A stretch of 32,564 bases of DNA from Cytobacillus firmus (GCF_023715565.1 NZ_JAMBOJ010000057.1:1-32564); one strand, 5' to 3'. Numbered from the stretch's first letter, positions 9,003 through 15,786 are shown. Program-made: numbers and translations. The notes: a model not told the origin generated them from the sequence alone.

Positions 9003-9377
9003 CTTTCCAGGAAACCATAGATAAGGAAACCAAAGTCTCCTAAACTTCGAATACCATTTGCCAGTGCCGTGATCCCATTCTGGACAATCGGCCAGAACTC
9101 TGCTGCAAGCGCTCCTAAAATCATGGCACTTGGGATAGCCAAAATGGCTACAAAGTGATGACCGGAATAGATGGAAAGGACACCTTTAAATTCTGTATCG
9201 CAATATTTATTATGAAGAACACCAACTAAAGCTCCGATTAATATTCCGGCAAAAACACCCATTTCCAGAACTTGAACATTTAATACTATTGCCTGCCCGG
9301 AAATTTGCATTTCTTCTGCTGGAACTAAACGTTCTGAAAGATTCAGAACCTGATGCATTGCATTAATAAATTTTCAT
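8999..9377 (-). pseudogene. PTS alpha-glucoside EIIC, central fragment
   Basis: About 120 aa of the membrane EIIC domain of a maltose/alpha-glucoside phosphotransferase transporter. It has GQAIVLNVQVLEMGVFAGILIGALVG, HNKYCDTEFKGVLSIYSGHHFVAI and GDFGFLIYGFLER, the last being where relatives continue into LLIPTGLHH. Here the frame instead runs into GH4 sequence and stops at 8972. The ATG at 9358 is internal to the family's sequence, not a true start. The N-terminal 97 aa lie about 5 kb away at 14437-14730 on the same strand; the C-terminal EIIC and any EIIB are deleted. Text upstream of the ATG (KFINAMHQVLNLSERL) begins at the shared heptamer ATGAAAA (9371-9377). Confidence 0.85.
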
Positions 9378-9405
9378 TAATTTCCCTTTCAATAACTATG
9401 CTTTA

Positions 9406-9426
9406 TTCAACTAACCCGCCCCGTTT
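9406..9426 (+). repeat. 21-nt direct repeat, copy 1
   Basis: TTCAACTAAcCcGCCCCGTTT; 19 of 21 positions are identical to 9744-9764. The copies bracket the 52-aa membrane protein gene. On the minus strand the motif reads AACGGGGC(G/A)G(G/T)TTAGTTGAA. Confidence 0.6.
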
Positions 9427-9515
9427 CAAAGCTCTTGGCAGTTTGACGGCTTTTAATATGTGTTTTTGATTCTTGTACTGTAAGATCCCAAATGTTGGAG
9501 AACTTGGACCATTTT

Positions 9516-9674
9516 TTAACCTTTTAAAATTGCGTAAATTATAACACTTAAAAAAAGACTAATAAATAATGACATTAACCAGTCTGTTTTTTTTGTCATT
9601 TTAAGCATAATATTAAGAAAAAAACTAATTACTGCTAATATAAGAAAAACCACAAGTAACATAACTAGTTCCAT
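9516..9674 (-). CDS. Small hypothetical two-helix membrane protein (52 aa)
   Basis: ATG at 9674 follows GAGGAG (9690-9685) with 10 nt spacing and reads 52 codons to TAA. The protein has two strongly hydrophobic segments, about residues 3-24 (LVMLLVVFLILAVISFFL) and 33-50 (LMSLFISLFLSVIIYAIL). A short lysine-rich turn (KMTKKTD) joins them, giving a hairpin membrane topology. I recognise no family. The gene stands alone in the insert, between two copies of a 21-nt repeat and near an IS3 remnant. The size and fold are compatible with a type I toxin-like peptide, a small phage/plasmid membrane protein or a stress peptide; none is shown. Confidence 0.6.
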   Translation of the reverse strand: MELVMLLVVFLILAVISFFLNIMLKMTKKTDWLMSLFISLFLSVIIYAILKG

Positions 9675-9743
9675 ATTTCACAAACTCCTCACCATAATTC
9701 AAAAATACCAACCATATTTTATACCACAAAGACAAAAATCTTG

Positions 9744-9764
9744 TTCAACTAAACTGCCCCGTTT
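9744..9764 (+). repeat. 21-nt direct repeat, copy 2
   Basis: TTCAACTAAaCtGCCCCGTTT; 19/21 identical to 9406-9426, 338 nt away. It is followed by TTCAAAAAGAAAAAGCC and then the IS3 remnant. Confidence 0.6.
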
Positions 9765-9798
9765 GTTCAAAAAGAAAAAGCCACCTGGTTTTAGACTG

Positions 9799-9856
9799 CA
9801 CCCCTTATAGTAGATGTTGAAAAACCCACAGTTGGGCAACATTGACTTAAGGGGTG
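9799..9856 (+). promoter_or_regulatory. Leader hairpin masking the orfA ribosome site
   Basis: CACCCCTTA (9799-9807) pairs with TAAGGGGTG (9848-9856), which contains the orfA ribosome site. Further pairing is ATGTTG/CAACAT (9814-9819/9837-9842) and an apical CCCA/TGGG (9825-9828/9833-9836). Transcripts entering from outside would hide the ribosome site, a known way insertion sequences block read-through expression. Confidence 0.6.
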
Positions 9857-9862
9857 ATTTTT

Positions 9863-10162
9863 ATGGCCAAAAAAGGGCAAAGGTTACAAAGTTATTCTTT
9901 GGAGATTAAAGCGGAAGCGATCCAGTTAAAAGAAGAAGGTTTTTCAGCACAACAGGTAGCTGACAAACTAAATATCCCAAGCAGAAATACTGTAAAGACT
10001 TGGTGGAGGAAATATCAAAAAGAAGGACAAGCATTTTATTTAGATAATAGGGGTCGAAGGAAAGAGTATACAGATCAAGAGCGTTACATTCGGAAATTGG
10101 AAATGGAGAATTCTGTTTTAAAAAAGTTTCAGGAAATCTTGATGAGGGAGGGAAGAAATTAA
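9863..10162 (+). CDS. IS3-family transposase OrfA
   Basis: 99-aa helix-turn-helix protein of the IS3 OrfA type (HTH_Tnp_1), with SYSLEIKAEAIQLKEEGFSAQQVADKLNIPSRNTVKTWWRKYQKEG. A C-terminal leucine-zipper-like helix (RYIRKLEMENSVLKKFQEILM) is used for multimerisation. The start is ATG 9863, behind AAGGGG; the GTG at 9854 lies in that site. An AAAAAAG slippery heptamer at 10120-10126 is placed for the usual -1 frameshift into OrfB, whose frame is -1 relative to this one. Since orfB is truncated, only OrfA or a short fusion could be made. Confidence 0.85.
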   Translation: MAKKGQRLQSYSLEIKAEAIQLKEEGFSAQQVADKLNIPSRNTVKTWWRKYQKEGQAFYLDNRGRRKEYTDQERYIRKLEMENSVLKKFQEILMREGRN

Positions 10163-10617
10163 AGTTTCAGGTAGTTGATCTCTTAAGAGAACAATTTAAT
10201 GTAGCGGAACTTTGTAAATTTCTTGGGGTATCAGTAAGTGGATACTACAAATACAAAAAGTATATACGTTTTGATAGGGATGTTGAATTGAAGCAGCTGA
10301 TTCTGCAATTATATGAGAAATCCAATAAGCAATGGGGTTATCGGCGTGTTCATATGGAACTTCAGGAAGAATACCGAATGCAAATCAATCATAAAAGAGT
10401 CTTTCGACTCTACAAGGAACTTGGAATTCAATCAATTATTCGGAAGAAACACAGATCTTCAAACTATAATCAGTATAAGCGCACTGAACCAGAAACGATT
10501 ACAACAAATATCATCAATAGAGACTTTTCGGTTGACCAACCAAAGGGCAATCCAACGAATAAAATCGAACATAATATAATGATGTTAACTTTTTCAGCCA
10601 AAATCAATTTTTGTTGA
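10123..10617 (+). pseudogene. IS3-family transposase OrfB, N-terminal remnant
   Basis: Entered from the slippery site, the frame reads LKFQVVDLLREQFNVAELCK, FLGVSVSGYYKY and then NKQWGYRRVHMEL…NHKRVFRLYKELGIQS. This is the HTH_21 domain that precedes the rve catalytic domain. At NRDFSVDQPKGNPTN, where relatives continue to the first Asp of the DDE triad (W-TDIT), similarity ends and an unrelated tail closes at 10617. The catalytic core is absent. Confidence 0.85.
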
Positions 10618-10632
10618 AAGATGTCGAAAACA

Positions 10633-10938
10633 TTATTTTTCTTCGTCAAAGCCTATTAATTGCACTTCGAACTTATCATCCTCAAAACTGACCATGGCAT
10701 GAATCCTGTTGTCCTCGTTCCCCTTTTCGTATCCATAAAGAAAGATTTCCGTGCCATTTGTGCGAGTAGTAAACTCATGCTCATTTATAACGACATCCAT
10801 CCCCTCTTCCTCGTTGAAATACTGAACTGCGGATTCAGTGGACTTCTCTACGATTCTTTCTTCTTCTTCCTTAGACATATCACTACACCCCTGCAAAATT
10901 AATGCTGCCATAATCAATAACAGGATTCTCTTTAGCAT
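10633..10938 (-). CDS. Small lipoprotein, candidate immunity protein of the lipase module
   Basis: 101-aa predicted lipoprotein. MLKRILLLIMAALILQGCSD is a signal peptide with lipobox LQGC (Cys at about 18). A Glu/Lys-rich helix follows, then a compact beta-rich domain (EFTTRTNGTEIFLYGYEKGN… MVSFEDDKFEVQLIGF). The start is ATG 10938, 7 nt after AGGGGG; upstream in-frame GTG/ATG codons lie in that site. It is the last gene of a three-gene unit, 11 nt after the WXG-like gene. S. aureus TslA-type toxins are neutralised by a membrane-anchored lipoprotein (TsiA) encoded beside them, so position and anchoring fit immunity at the outer membrane face. That role is inferred; I recognise no named domain. 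Confidence 0.7.
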   Translation of the reverse strand: MLKRILLLIMAALILQGCSDMSKEEEERIVEKSTESAVQYFNEEEGMDVVINEHEFTTRTNGTEIFLYGYEKGNEDNRIHAMVSFEDDKFEVQLIGFDEEK

Positions 10939-10949
10939 CTCCATTCCCC

Positions 10950-11261
10950 CTACCACTTCGGACCGGAATTAATCTCAGCCCGCATGAGCGAATCCAGCCT
11001 CTTTCTTGTCTGGATTATATCATACCGTTTGTCTTCCAAACGATGAATCTTTTTAGAGAGCTCCAGGAAGAAATCTGCCGACCATTGACTTGCCCGTTCT
11101 TTTGCTTCTCCTGCTTTCCAGCTATATAGCTGTTCCATGCTATCCCTGTATTTAAGCTGAGCCACTCTAAGTTTTCCTATGAAAGTATCAAGCTCACTTT
11201 CAGCATCACTGAGATTTTTAATATCATTTAGGTATTGAGATATCTTTTTTTCATCCATCAT
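10950..11261 (-). CDS. Small helical WXG100-like / LXG-partner-like protein
   Basis: 103-aa, almost wholly helical protein: two long amphipathic helices (about residues 5-45 and 52-95) around a turn LYSWKAGEAKERA that resembles the W-x-G turn of WXG100 and YwqH-like proteins. There is no signal peptide. Its ATG overlaps the lipase TGA (ATGA), implying translational coupling. Small helical partners (Lap proteins; TlaA/TlaB in the TslA system) bind the helical targeting domain of type VII effectors and form a long rod needed for export. I infer this role from size, helicity and position. Only one partner gene is present here, where TslA has two. Confidence 0.65.
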   Translation of the reverse strand: MMDEKKISQYLNDIKNLSDAESELDTFIGKLRVAQLKYRDSMEQLYSWKAGEAKERASQWSADFFLELSKKIHRLEDKRYDIIQTRKRLDSLMRAEINSGPKW

Positions 11262-12412
11262 ACCAGCTTATCCGCCTCTTTAAATTCTTTTGCTGCAAAT
11301 CTTAGAAAATGACTGAACTTTGACGTTTCTTCATTGAGCCAGTTTTCCATCTTGATTAGCTCATTAAACACTTCATAGCCAATATCAATCGTCTCTGGCC
11401 TCTCTCCACCATGAATGAGCTTGTTTTTGATTTTGTTTTTCACATCAGGCAGCTCATCCATAATACTTTCTTTGACTTTCTCAACGCTTTCGGCAACTTC
11501 AAGCAAATGAGAAGGAGTTACGTGTATTAGTCCAGCTTCCGCACTTACATAGCGTGGAGACCTGTGAACTTCAACACCAACTAAAACATTGTATAAGATT
11601 GCATTATTGATGTTTCCATACTTATCAAAAGAATAATTTTCCATGCCATGATAACTAGCGACTGATTCCAAGAGCCTCTTAATCGGTCTGCCTTCGTTAT
11701 CCATATTTTCATATTTGAATCGTGAACCAATGTAGTAGGTGGATCCAATATGCCTCTCATATAGCTCAAGCCCACCAGCTCCAATTGAATCCTTTGGGTG
11801 AATATAATTGACAATGGAAGAATCAAAATCTCCAGCGACTGCCTTTGCCTTTGTTTTTTCATCCAGTAAATCAATAACACTTGGCGCACTGTATGTCACT
11901 GCCCCTAATTCATATTTTGCCGCTGCGTATTGGGCAAGTGCTCCTCCCAATGAGTGTCCAGTGACGGATATTTGAGCAGAAGGGTTGTCCTTTTTGATAT
12001 CACTGATTAATTTTTCTGCTTGTTGAAACTGATTCTTCTTGTACCATACATTTTCCTTGGGATTGTAATAGACATCGAGCCTATCTCCTCTTGGATTGGA
12101 TTGCTTCTGATGTACCTTATCCTTCATTACGATGTATTGAATATCAGTTTCTAAGTCCGCCATACCTGCCCCGAGCATATCATCCCCTTGAGTTCCGCGA
12201 AATGCAACCACAATCTGGTCCTTATTTTTAACGACGAAAGCATCGAAGCCGGTAGTAGGATCAGTTGTTATGTATTCCTTGTTTTTTACAACTTCCCATT
12301 TATGGCTTTTTTGATTGTTGTTGTTCTTAATAAAGTTGGGCAGCCTTTTGTGATCAATAGCATAGGCTTGCCTGGACAAAAATAAATAGAACTTATCTTC
12401 AATTTTTGTCAT
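11258..12412 (-). CDS. Lipase with C-terminal helical (LXG-like) domain; TslA-like type VII effector candidate
   Basis: 384-aa protein with a class 3 (alpha/beta hydrolase) lipase domain at about residues 5-260. The nucleophile Ser154 is in TGHSLGGALAQ, probable Asp208 in HPKDSIG, His255 in SYHGMEN, and the oxyanion region in VVAFRGTQGDD. After a linker the C-terminal 90 residues (about 296-384, IHVTPSHLLEVAESVEKVK… to KEADKLV) are helical and resemble a WXG/LXG targeting domain. There is no signal peptide. Catalytic domain first and targeting domain last is the 'reverse' order of the S. aureus type VII lipase toxin TslA. The gene heads a coupled unit with a small helical protein and a lipoprotein. 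The start, ATG 12412, follows GGAGG. It could instead be an ordinary intracellular lipase, but the neighbours argue for an antibacterial effector. Confidence 0.75.
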   Translation of the reverse strand: MTKIEDKFYLFLSRQAYAIDHKRLPNFIKNNNNQKSHKWEVVKNKEYITTDPTTGFDAFVVKNKDQIVVAFRGTQGDDMLGAGMADLETDIQYIVMKDKVHQKQSNPRGDRLDVYYNPKENVWYKKNQFQQAEKLISDIKKDNPSAQISVTGHSLGGALAQYAAAKYELGAVTYSAPSVIDLLDEKTKAKAVAGDFDSSIVNYIHPKDSIGAGGLELYERHIGSTYYIGSRFKYENMDNEGRPIKRLLESVASYHGMENYSFDKYGNINNAILYNVLVGVEVHRSPRYVSAEAGLIHVTPSHLLEVAESVEKVKESIMDELPDVKNKIKNKLIHGGERPETIDIGYEVFNELIKMENWLNEETSKFSHFLRFAAKEFKEADKLV

Positions 12413-12541
12413 GGATGACCTCCATAATTTTCTAATCTTATCTTAATTTTACCATAAATAAAGGGTAAATATAAACTATTTGAGTATTTTTTGCAGTTCA
12501 GATCTCCTTATTGCTGCTGTTAGAAAACAGGAGTAAACAAT

Positions 12542-12567
12542 AAAGAGGGAGTTTGCACTCCCTCTTT
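12542..12567. terminator. Terminator between decayed replication genes and lipase module
   Basis: AAAGAGGGAGT (12542-12552) and ACTCCCTCTTT (12557-12567) form an 11-bp perfect stem with loop TTGC. It lies 50 nt beyond the end of the minus-strand frame at 12617 and separates it from the lipase promoter region. Confidence 0.75.
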
Positions 12568-12616
12568 TAATCACCTTAATGTATTTAAATAGGTTGTCAG
12601 ATATTATCGGCATTAA

Positions 12617-13202
12617 TTAGGAAGGACATCGATCCCTCTCGCTTAAATATTGGTTTAACTGCTCAAAGTTTTTTAAGTAATAACGCAGCACCGTTTCTTT
12701 TTTTAATGCCGTTAGCATGCTGTCATGAGCTCTCTTCCCTTTCCCTATCGTAGCAAGCTCATGGCCATTGTACTTTTTGACATCCTCCAGCTTCTCAAGG
12801 TCAGGCAAACGGTCTCTTAATATTGGATATGGTGAATATAAAATGAAGAGTGGTTTTCTCCCTTCTATATCGACCTTTTCATCCAGTATTGCAATGGAAT
12901 ACAAGCTGAAGTAGTGCTCCGTTTCTTTTAGCTTATTGCATTTACGGCACTTGGCCAATGTCTTTTCATTCTTCTCTAAGAATAAATGAGTGTTTAAGGA
13001 ACCCTTTTTCATTATGATAATCTGTTTCAGAATCCATATTTTCAAAGAATTCTTTGTATGCTTTTCCGCTACGATGATAGATATCAGCCTTGCTACTTTC
13101 TTGGCGTCTGCAGCTGACTTTTCACTTTTACTCCCATTATGCCCTGAAGAATTTTTTTACAAGATGAGTTTCTTTTGAAAGCTCCTTGTTAATTTTCTCC
13201 AT
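12617..13202 (-). pseudogene. Decayed gene of unknown function, probably several frameshifts
   Basis: The longest open part (12617-13045, about 142 aa) contains LAKCRKCNKLKETEHYFSLYS, with a CxxC, and a charged C-terminus. Protein-like text continues upstream in other frames: KAYKEFFENMDSETDYHNEKGF near 12990-13060, GSKSEKSAADAKK near 13100-13140, and EKINKELSKETHLVKKFF near 13145-13200. This is as expected of one gene with about three frameshifts. No family recognised; it follows the replication-relaxation remnant on the same strand and was probably part of the same plasmid or conjugative-element module. Confidence 0.55.
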
Positions 13203-13206
13203 CTCC

Positions 13207-14050
13207 TTAAAAATCCAGTCGAATTCGTTTTAATTCTTGCTTGTTCGGAATGTAAAAAGATGTATTAAATCCACCATCAAGTACGTCCTCCTCCACACAT
13301 ACCCATATATTAAACGGGAAGGTATCCAGCATTAGTTCTTGATGTATATGATTCGCAATGCTAAGGGTGGAAGCAAATATTATGATATAGGAAGTATTAT
13401 CAGGAAACTCACTTACTGGAATTCTTCCATAGTGTTCATAAATGTTTTTCCAATTGAATAGTCTTTCCTTGAAATACCCAATATAGTTTTTAGTTTTGAG
13501 TCCCTTGAACTCGATCAATAAGGAAATTCATTTGACCCTGGGGAAACTCTATGATTGCCGCTCCTAATGGTCGGTTATTTTGATGGTTAGTGGCAATGAT
13601 CGGATTCCACTTCCATTTTTTTAAAATGTTCATTTCCGCCATTAAACAGCGAAGTTCATTCATGGATACATATCGTTTGATTCCACCAACACCTAAAGAA
13701 TCCCAACGATTCGCGTCCATAAAGAAATCAGAATTATAATAGTGCTTTAAAAGCTTAAATCCGGCCATTCCCAAAGTAAAGGGAGCGGGTGGTTTTACTG
13801 AATCCTCTTCTCCGTGAATTCGTATTTTCCAGCGTTCAACAAACCCATTTCGGCGCAAGCGGTCTAGCCTTAAAGATGTTTGAGAAGAACTCATAATAGG
13901 CAATAGATACCTGCGTAATTGGTTTTCGTTTGCACAAATGGCATCACCAAGAACTTTTAAGAGTGTGAAATCCTTCTCGTCTAACCTACCCCTCGTAAAA
14001 TGTTCTACAACACTTTCTAAATTAGTGTAAGGGTAGTATTTCTTCGGCAA
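13207..14050 (-). pseudogene. Replication-relaxation family protein (Replic_Relax-like), frameshifted
   Basis: Two abutting frames make one protein. 13490-14050 carries a winged-helix start (DEKDFTLLKVLGDAICANENQLRRYL, SLRLDRLRRNGFVERW) and the family-like FTLGMAGFKLLKHYY. 13207-13518 continues it (IEFKGLKTKNYIGYFKERL…, SYIIIFASTLSIANHI). They overlap around 13500-13520, where a one-base change shifts the frame. Such proteins accompany replication or transfer genes of Gram-positive plasmids and conjugative elements. The start is uncertain: TTG 14050 is weak, and the frame extends upstream as WDHPFLKGTKV. Family assignment is by pattern recall. Confidence 0.6.
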
Positions 14051-14169
14051 GACCTTAGTGCCTTTAAGGAAGGGGTGATCCCATAAGGCACTTCACCTTT
14101 CTTTGTTGTGAGTAATGGATACTCCTGTGTTACTCCTGGGTTAGGCTGGTCTTGAATAAGAGCTTCCAT
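14017..14169 (-). CDS. Small ORF (50 aa) coupled to the S1-domain fragment
   Basis: Its ATG overlaps the TAA of the S1-domain frame (TAATG), and it reads MEALIQDQPNPGVTQEY…ITPSLKALRSCRRN to TAG, overlapping the first 34 nt of the replication-relaxation frame. It may be a short coupled gene or the true 5' end of the replication-relaxation gene separated by a frameshift. No family recognised. Confidence 0.35.
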   Translation of the reverse strand: MEALIQDQPNPGVTQEYPLLTTKKGEVPYGITPSLKALRSCRRNTTLTLI

Positions 14170-14438
14170 TATTCAAACAAGAACGCTCCAACGTCCCTGC
14201 GTTTCTTTTTACCCCTAGGATATCCAGTAATGACAACTTTGGCTCTCCGATTCTCTTTATCGATGCTTCGAATTGCGCAGCTTACCACATCTCCGACCAC
14301 TGGCTCCTCCAGATAATTAGGTTTAACGCCTTTTACTTCTAATCCAACATCCAGTTGAATGAAGATGCCGTGAACAGCGTCTACACCTGAAACTTTCCCA
14401 GCGATTGCATTTCTGGATTGTAACGATTCTAGTTTTTC
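14169..14438 (-). pseudogene. S1-like RNA-binding domain protein, C-terminal fragment
   Basis: About 89 codons are open to TAA 14169 with no start codon, beginning exactly at the junction with the EIIC gene (EKLESLQSRNAIAGKVSGVD…). The text GKVSGVDAVHGIFIQLDVGLEVKGVKP…VGDVVSCAIRSIDKENRRAKVVI is a typical S1/OB-fold repeat, followed by a basic tail (PRGKKKRRD). The N-terminus was lost where the foreign DNA joined the PTS gene. The parent function is unknown. Confidence 0.6.
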
Positions 14439-14730
14439 ATATTACTAACCCTGTTAAAGCTGCGTAGCCTTTATCCTTCTTTGCCAAGCCGATCGGTATG
14501 CCGACCGCAAAGATCAGGGCGAGATTCTGAAGGATGGAAACTGCCGAAGAAGAGATAAACTTTCCGACGTTTTGTATCATTGGATTTTCAAGAAGCGGAA
14601 CGTACTGGGCCAGGTTCCCGTTGCCAAATACATTTCCAAAAGCAATGAAAAGACCAATGATCGGTAATATTAAGATCGGGGCAAACAAGGATTTTCCAAA
14701 TAACTGGAGACCATTCACCACTTGTTTCAT
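14437..14730 (-). pseudogene. PTS alpha-glucoside EIIC, N-terminal fragment
   Basis: 97 aa from a genuine start (ATG 14730 behind GAAAGGAAG): MKQVVNGLQLFGKSLFAPIL, then two or three membrane segments and FAVGIPIGLAKKDKGYAALTGLVI, the start of a glucoside/maltose-type EIIC. It stops at TGA 14437, inside the heptamer ATGAAAA that also occurs at 9371-9377, where the next part of the protein resumes. Upstream is the RpiR regulator on the same strand, giving the regulator-EIIC-GH4 order of a maltose PTS operon. The gene is inactivated by the 5-kb insert. Confidence 0.85.
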
Positions 14731-14753
14731 TGTTGTCTTCCTTTCTAATTAAA

Positions 14754-14768
14754 AGTAAACGCTATCAA
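14754..14768 (-). promoter_or_regulatory. CcpA cre-like site upstream of EIIC
   Basis: Minus strand TTGATAGCGTTTACT matches the cre consensus WTGNAANCGNWNNCW with one mismatch. It is 24 bp before the EIIC start, the expected place for catabolite repression of a sugar PTS operon. Confidence 0.55.
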
Positions 14769-14845
14769 TTAATACCCACAGTATAGCGTGGAATCTAAGC
14801 TGCAGGAATGGGAATGGCGGATTCTGTACCATTTCACCAAAAAAA

Positions 14846-14857
14846 GTAACATGTTAC
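14846..14857. promoter_or_regulatory. 12-bp palindrome GTAACATGTTAC, candidate RpiR operator
   Basis: A perfect dyad in the 132-bp gap between the RpiR gene stop and the EIIC start. It could bind the RpiR regulator or another dimeric repressor. No sequence-specific evidence beyond symmetry and position. Confidence 0.4.
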
Positions 14858-14862
14858 ATGAG

Positions 14863-15663
14863 CTAATATTCTTGGATAATTCCTTTTTTAATAGCTAAAA
14901 TCAGGATAATATCAATGAGCATAAACATATTCGATTCAAATGAGGTTATCTCAAATTCACGCTGGGACTCGATGGTCGGATCAAGAATAGTAAACACTAT
15001 ATCAGCCAATTCCACCGTGGTACTTTTGTCATTTCCTGTAAACAGCACGGTCTTTAAACCCTTTTCCTTTGCTATTTGGACCTTTTCAATCACCTTGCTT
15101 GTCTCCCCTGAACGCGAAAAAACAATCATCAGCCGGTACTTCTGGATGTTATTAAAGAAAATTGCCCGGCTGTCACTAGTCGATGTATTCGACACGTAAT
15201 ATCCGAAAAGCTCCAACTTCTTAGCAAGATAATTAGAGAACAGCGTAGAGAAGCCTGCTCCATAAAAATAAATCATCTTATGCTTTTTAATTTCATTTAA
15301 AAACTCTAAAATGCTCTTCTCATCTATGTAATCAAAAGTAGTCCTGATATTTTTTCTGAATTCACCAATACCTGCTTCCATTGGGAGATGGATCTCTTCT
15401 ACTGATCCAGAATCTGAACTGTGTACCTTTTTCACTTTAAGGCCAAGATTATAAATAAATTCACTGTATCCGCTAAACCCCAGCTTTTTACACAAACGGA
15501 TGATAGATGTAGTCGAAATAAACAGCTCATCCGCAGCTTTCCGGATGCTTAATTGCTGTTCATCTATTCTGCTTTCAATCAAAAAAGAGAGTATCTCTTT
15601 CTCTGACTCGCCCAAGTCTTTATCAATTGTATAATCTAAGAAAATCTTCTCTGCATTATCCAT
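14863..15663 (-). CDS. MurR/RpiR-family regulator of the PTS operon (GlvR/MalR-like)
   Basis: 266-aa regulator. An N-terminal RpiR-type helix-turn-helix (about residues 1-77) includes LSIRKAADELFISTTSIIRLCKKLGFSGYSEF. A C-terminal SIS sugar-phosphate-binding domain (about 125-255) includes IYFYGAGFSTLFSNYLAKKL, MIVFSRSGETSKVIEKVQIAKEKG and KTVLFTGND. It is expected to sense a phosphosugar such as maltose-6-phosphate and to activate or repress the downstream EIIC-GH4 genes. Intact, with start ATG 15663 behind AGAGG. Its target operon is destroyed, so it is either relict or regulates another locus. Confidence 0.88.
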   Translation of the reverse strand: MDNAEKIFLDYTIDKDLGESEKEILSFLIESRIDEQQLSIRKAADELFISTTSIIRLCKKLGFSGYSEFIYNLGLKVKKVHSSDSGSVEEIHLPMEAGIGEFRKNIRTTFDYIDEKSILEFLNEIKKHKMIYFYGAGFSTLFSNYLAKKLELFGYYVSNTSTSDSRAIFFNNIQKYRLMIVFSRSGETSKVIEKVQIAKEKGLKTVLFTGNDKSTTVELADIVFTILDPTIESQREFEITSFESNMFMLIDIILILAIKKGIIQEY

Positions 15664-15754
15664 TGGTTTACCTCTTTCTTATTACGAACGGGTTTTATTG
15701 AAGCCATTTCTATTATAAATGAGACAGCTGAAAGTTTTACTGTTTTACAATGAA

Positions 15755-15786
15755 AAAGGGATACCGCTTTAACGCATATCCCCTTT
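15755..15786. terminator. Probable terminator of the DUF3298 gene
   Basis: AAAGGGATA (15755-15763) pairs with TATCCCCTTT (15777-15786) with one bulged C. It lies 7 nt past the minus-strand stop at 15793, and further As on the plus strand give a minus-strand T-run. Confidence 0.6.

Larger units (their letters stand above)
9799..10617 (+). mobile_element. IS3-family insertion sequence remnant (3' truncated)
   Basis: The leader, orfA and the first third of orfB of an IS3-family element are present. orfB breaks off before the DDE integrase core, and no right end is visible before the lipoprotein gene. The element is therefore immobile. The exact left terminus is unclear but is probably near 9790-9800. 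Confidence 0.8.
9378..14433. mobile_element. About 5.06-kb foreign insert splitting the EIIC gene
   Basis: The two EIIC fragments are collinear and in the same sense, and are separated by DNA of plasmid/mobile character. That DNA holds IS3 remnants, replication-relaxation genes and a lipase toxin-like module. The heptamer ATGAAAA occurs at both junctions (revcomp at 9371-9377 and 14434-14440). Joining the sides there restores the EIIC reading frame except for one TGA. No terminal inverted repeats or integrase were found, so the mechanism is unknown. The insert is visibly more AT-rich than the asb region. Confidence 0.65.

Noticed and set aside
8972..9358. A complete small membrane protein starting at ATG 9358
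   Set aside because: The sequence is the middle of a PTS EIIC domain and its preceding part is at 14437-14730.
9427..9515. Peptide-like text on the minus strand between the small membrane gene and the PTS remnant
   Set aside because: Two frames look equally protein-like, neither has a start or ribosome site, and no family is recognisable.
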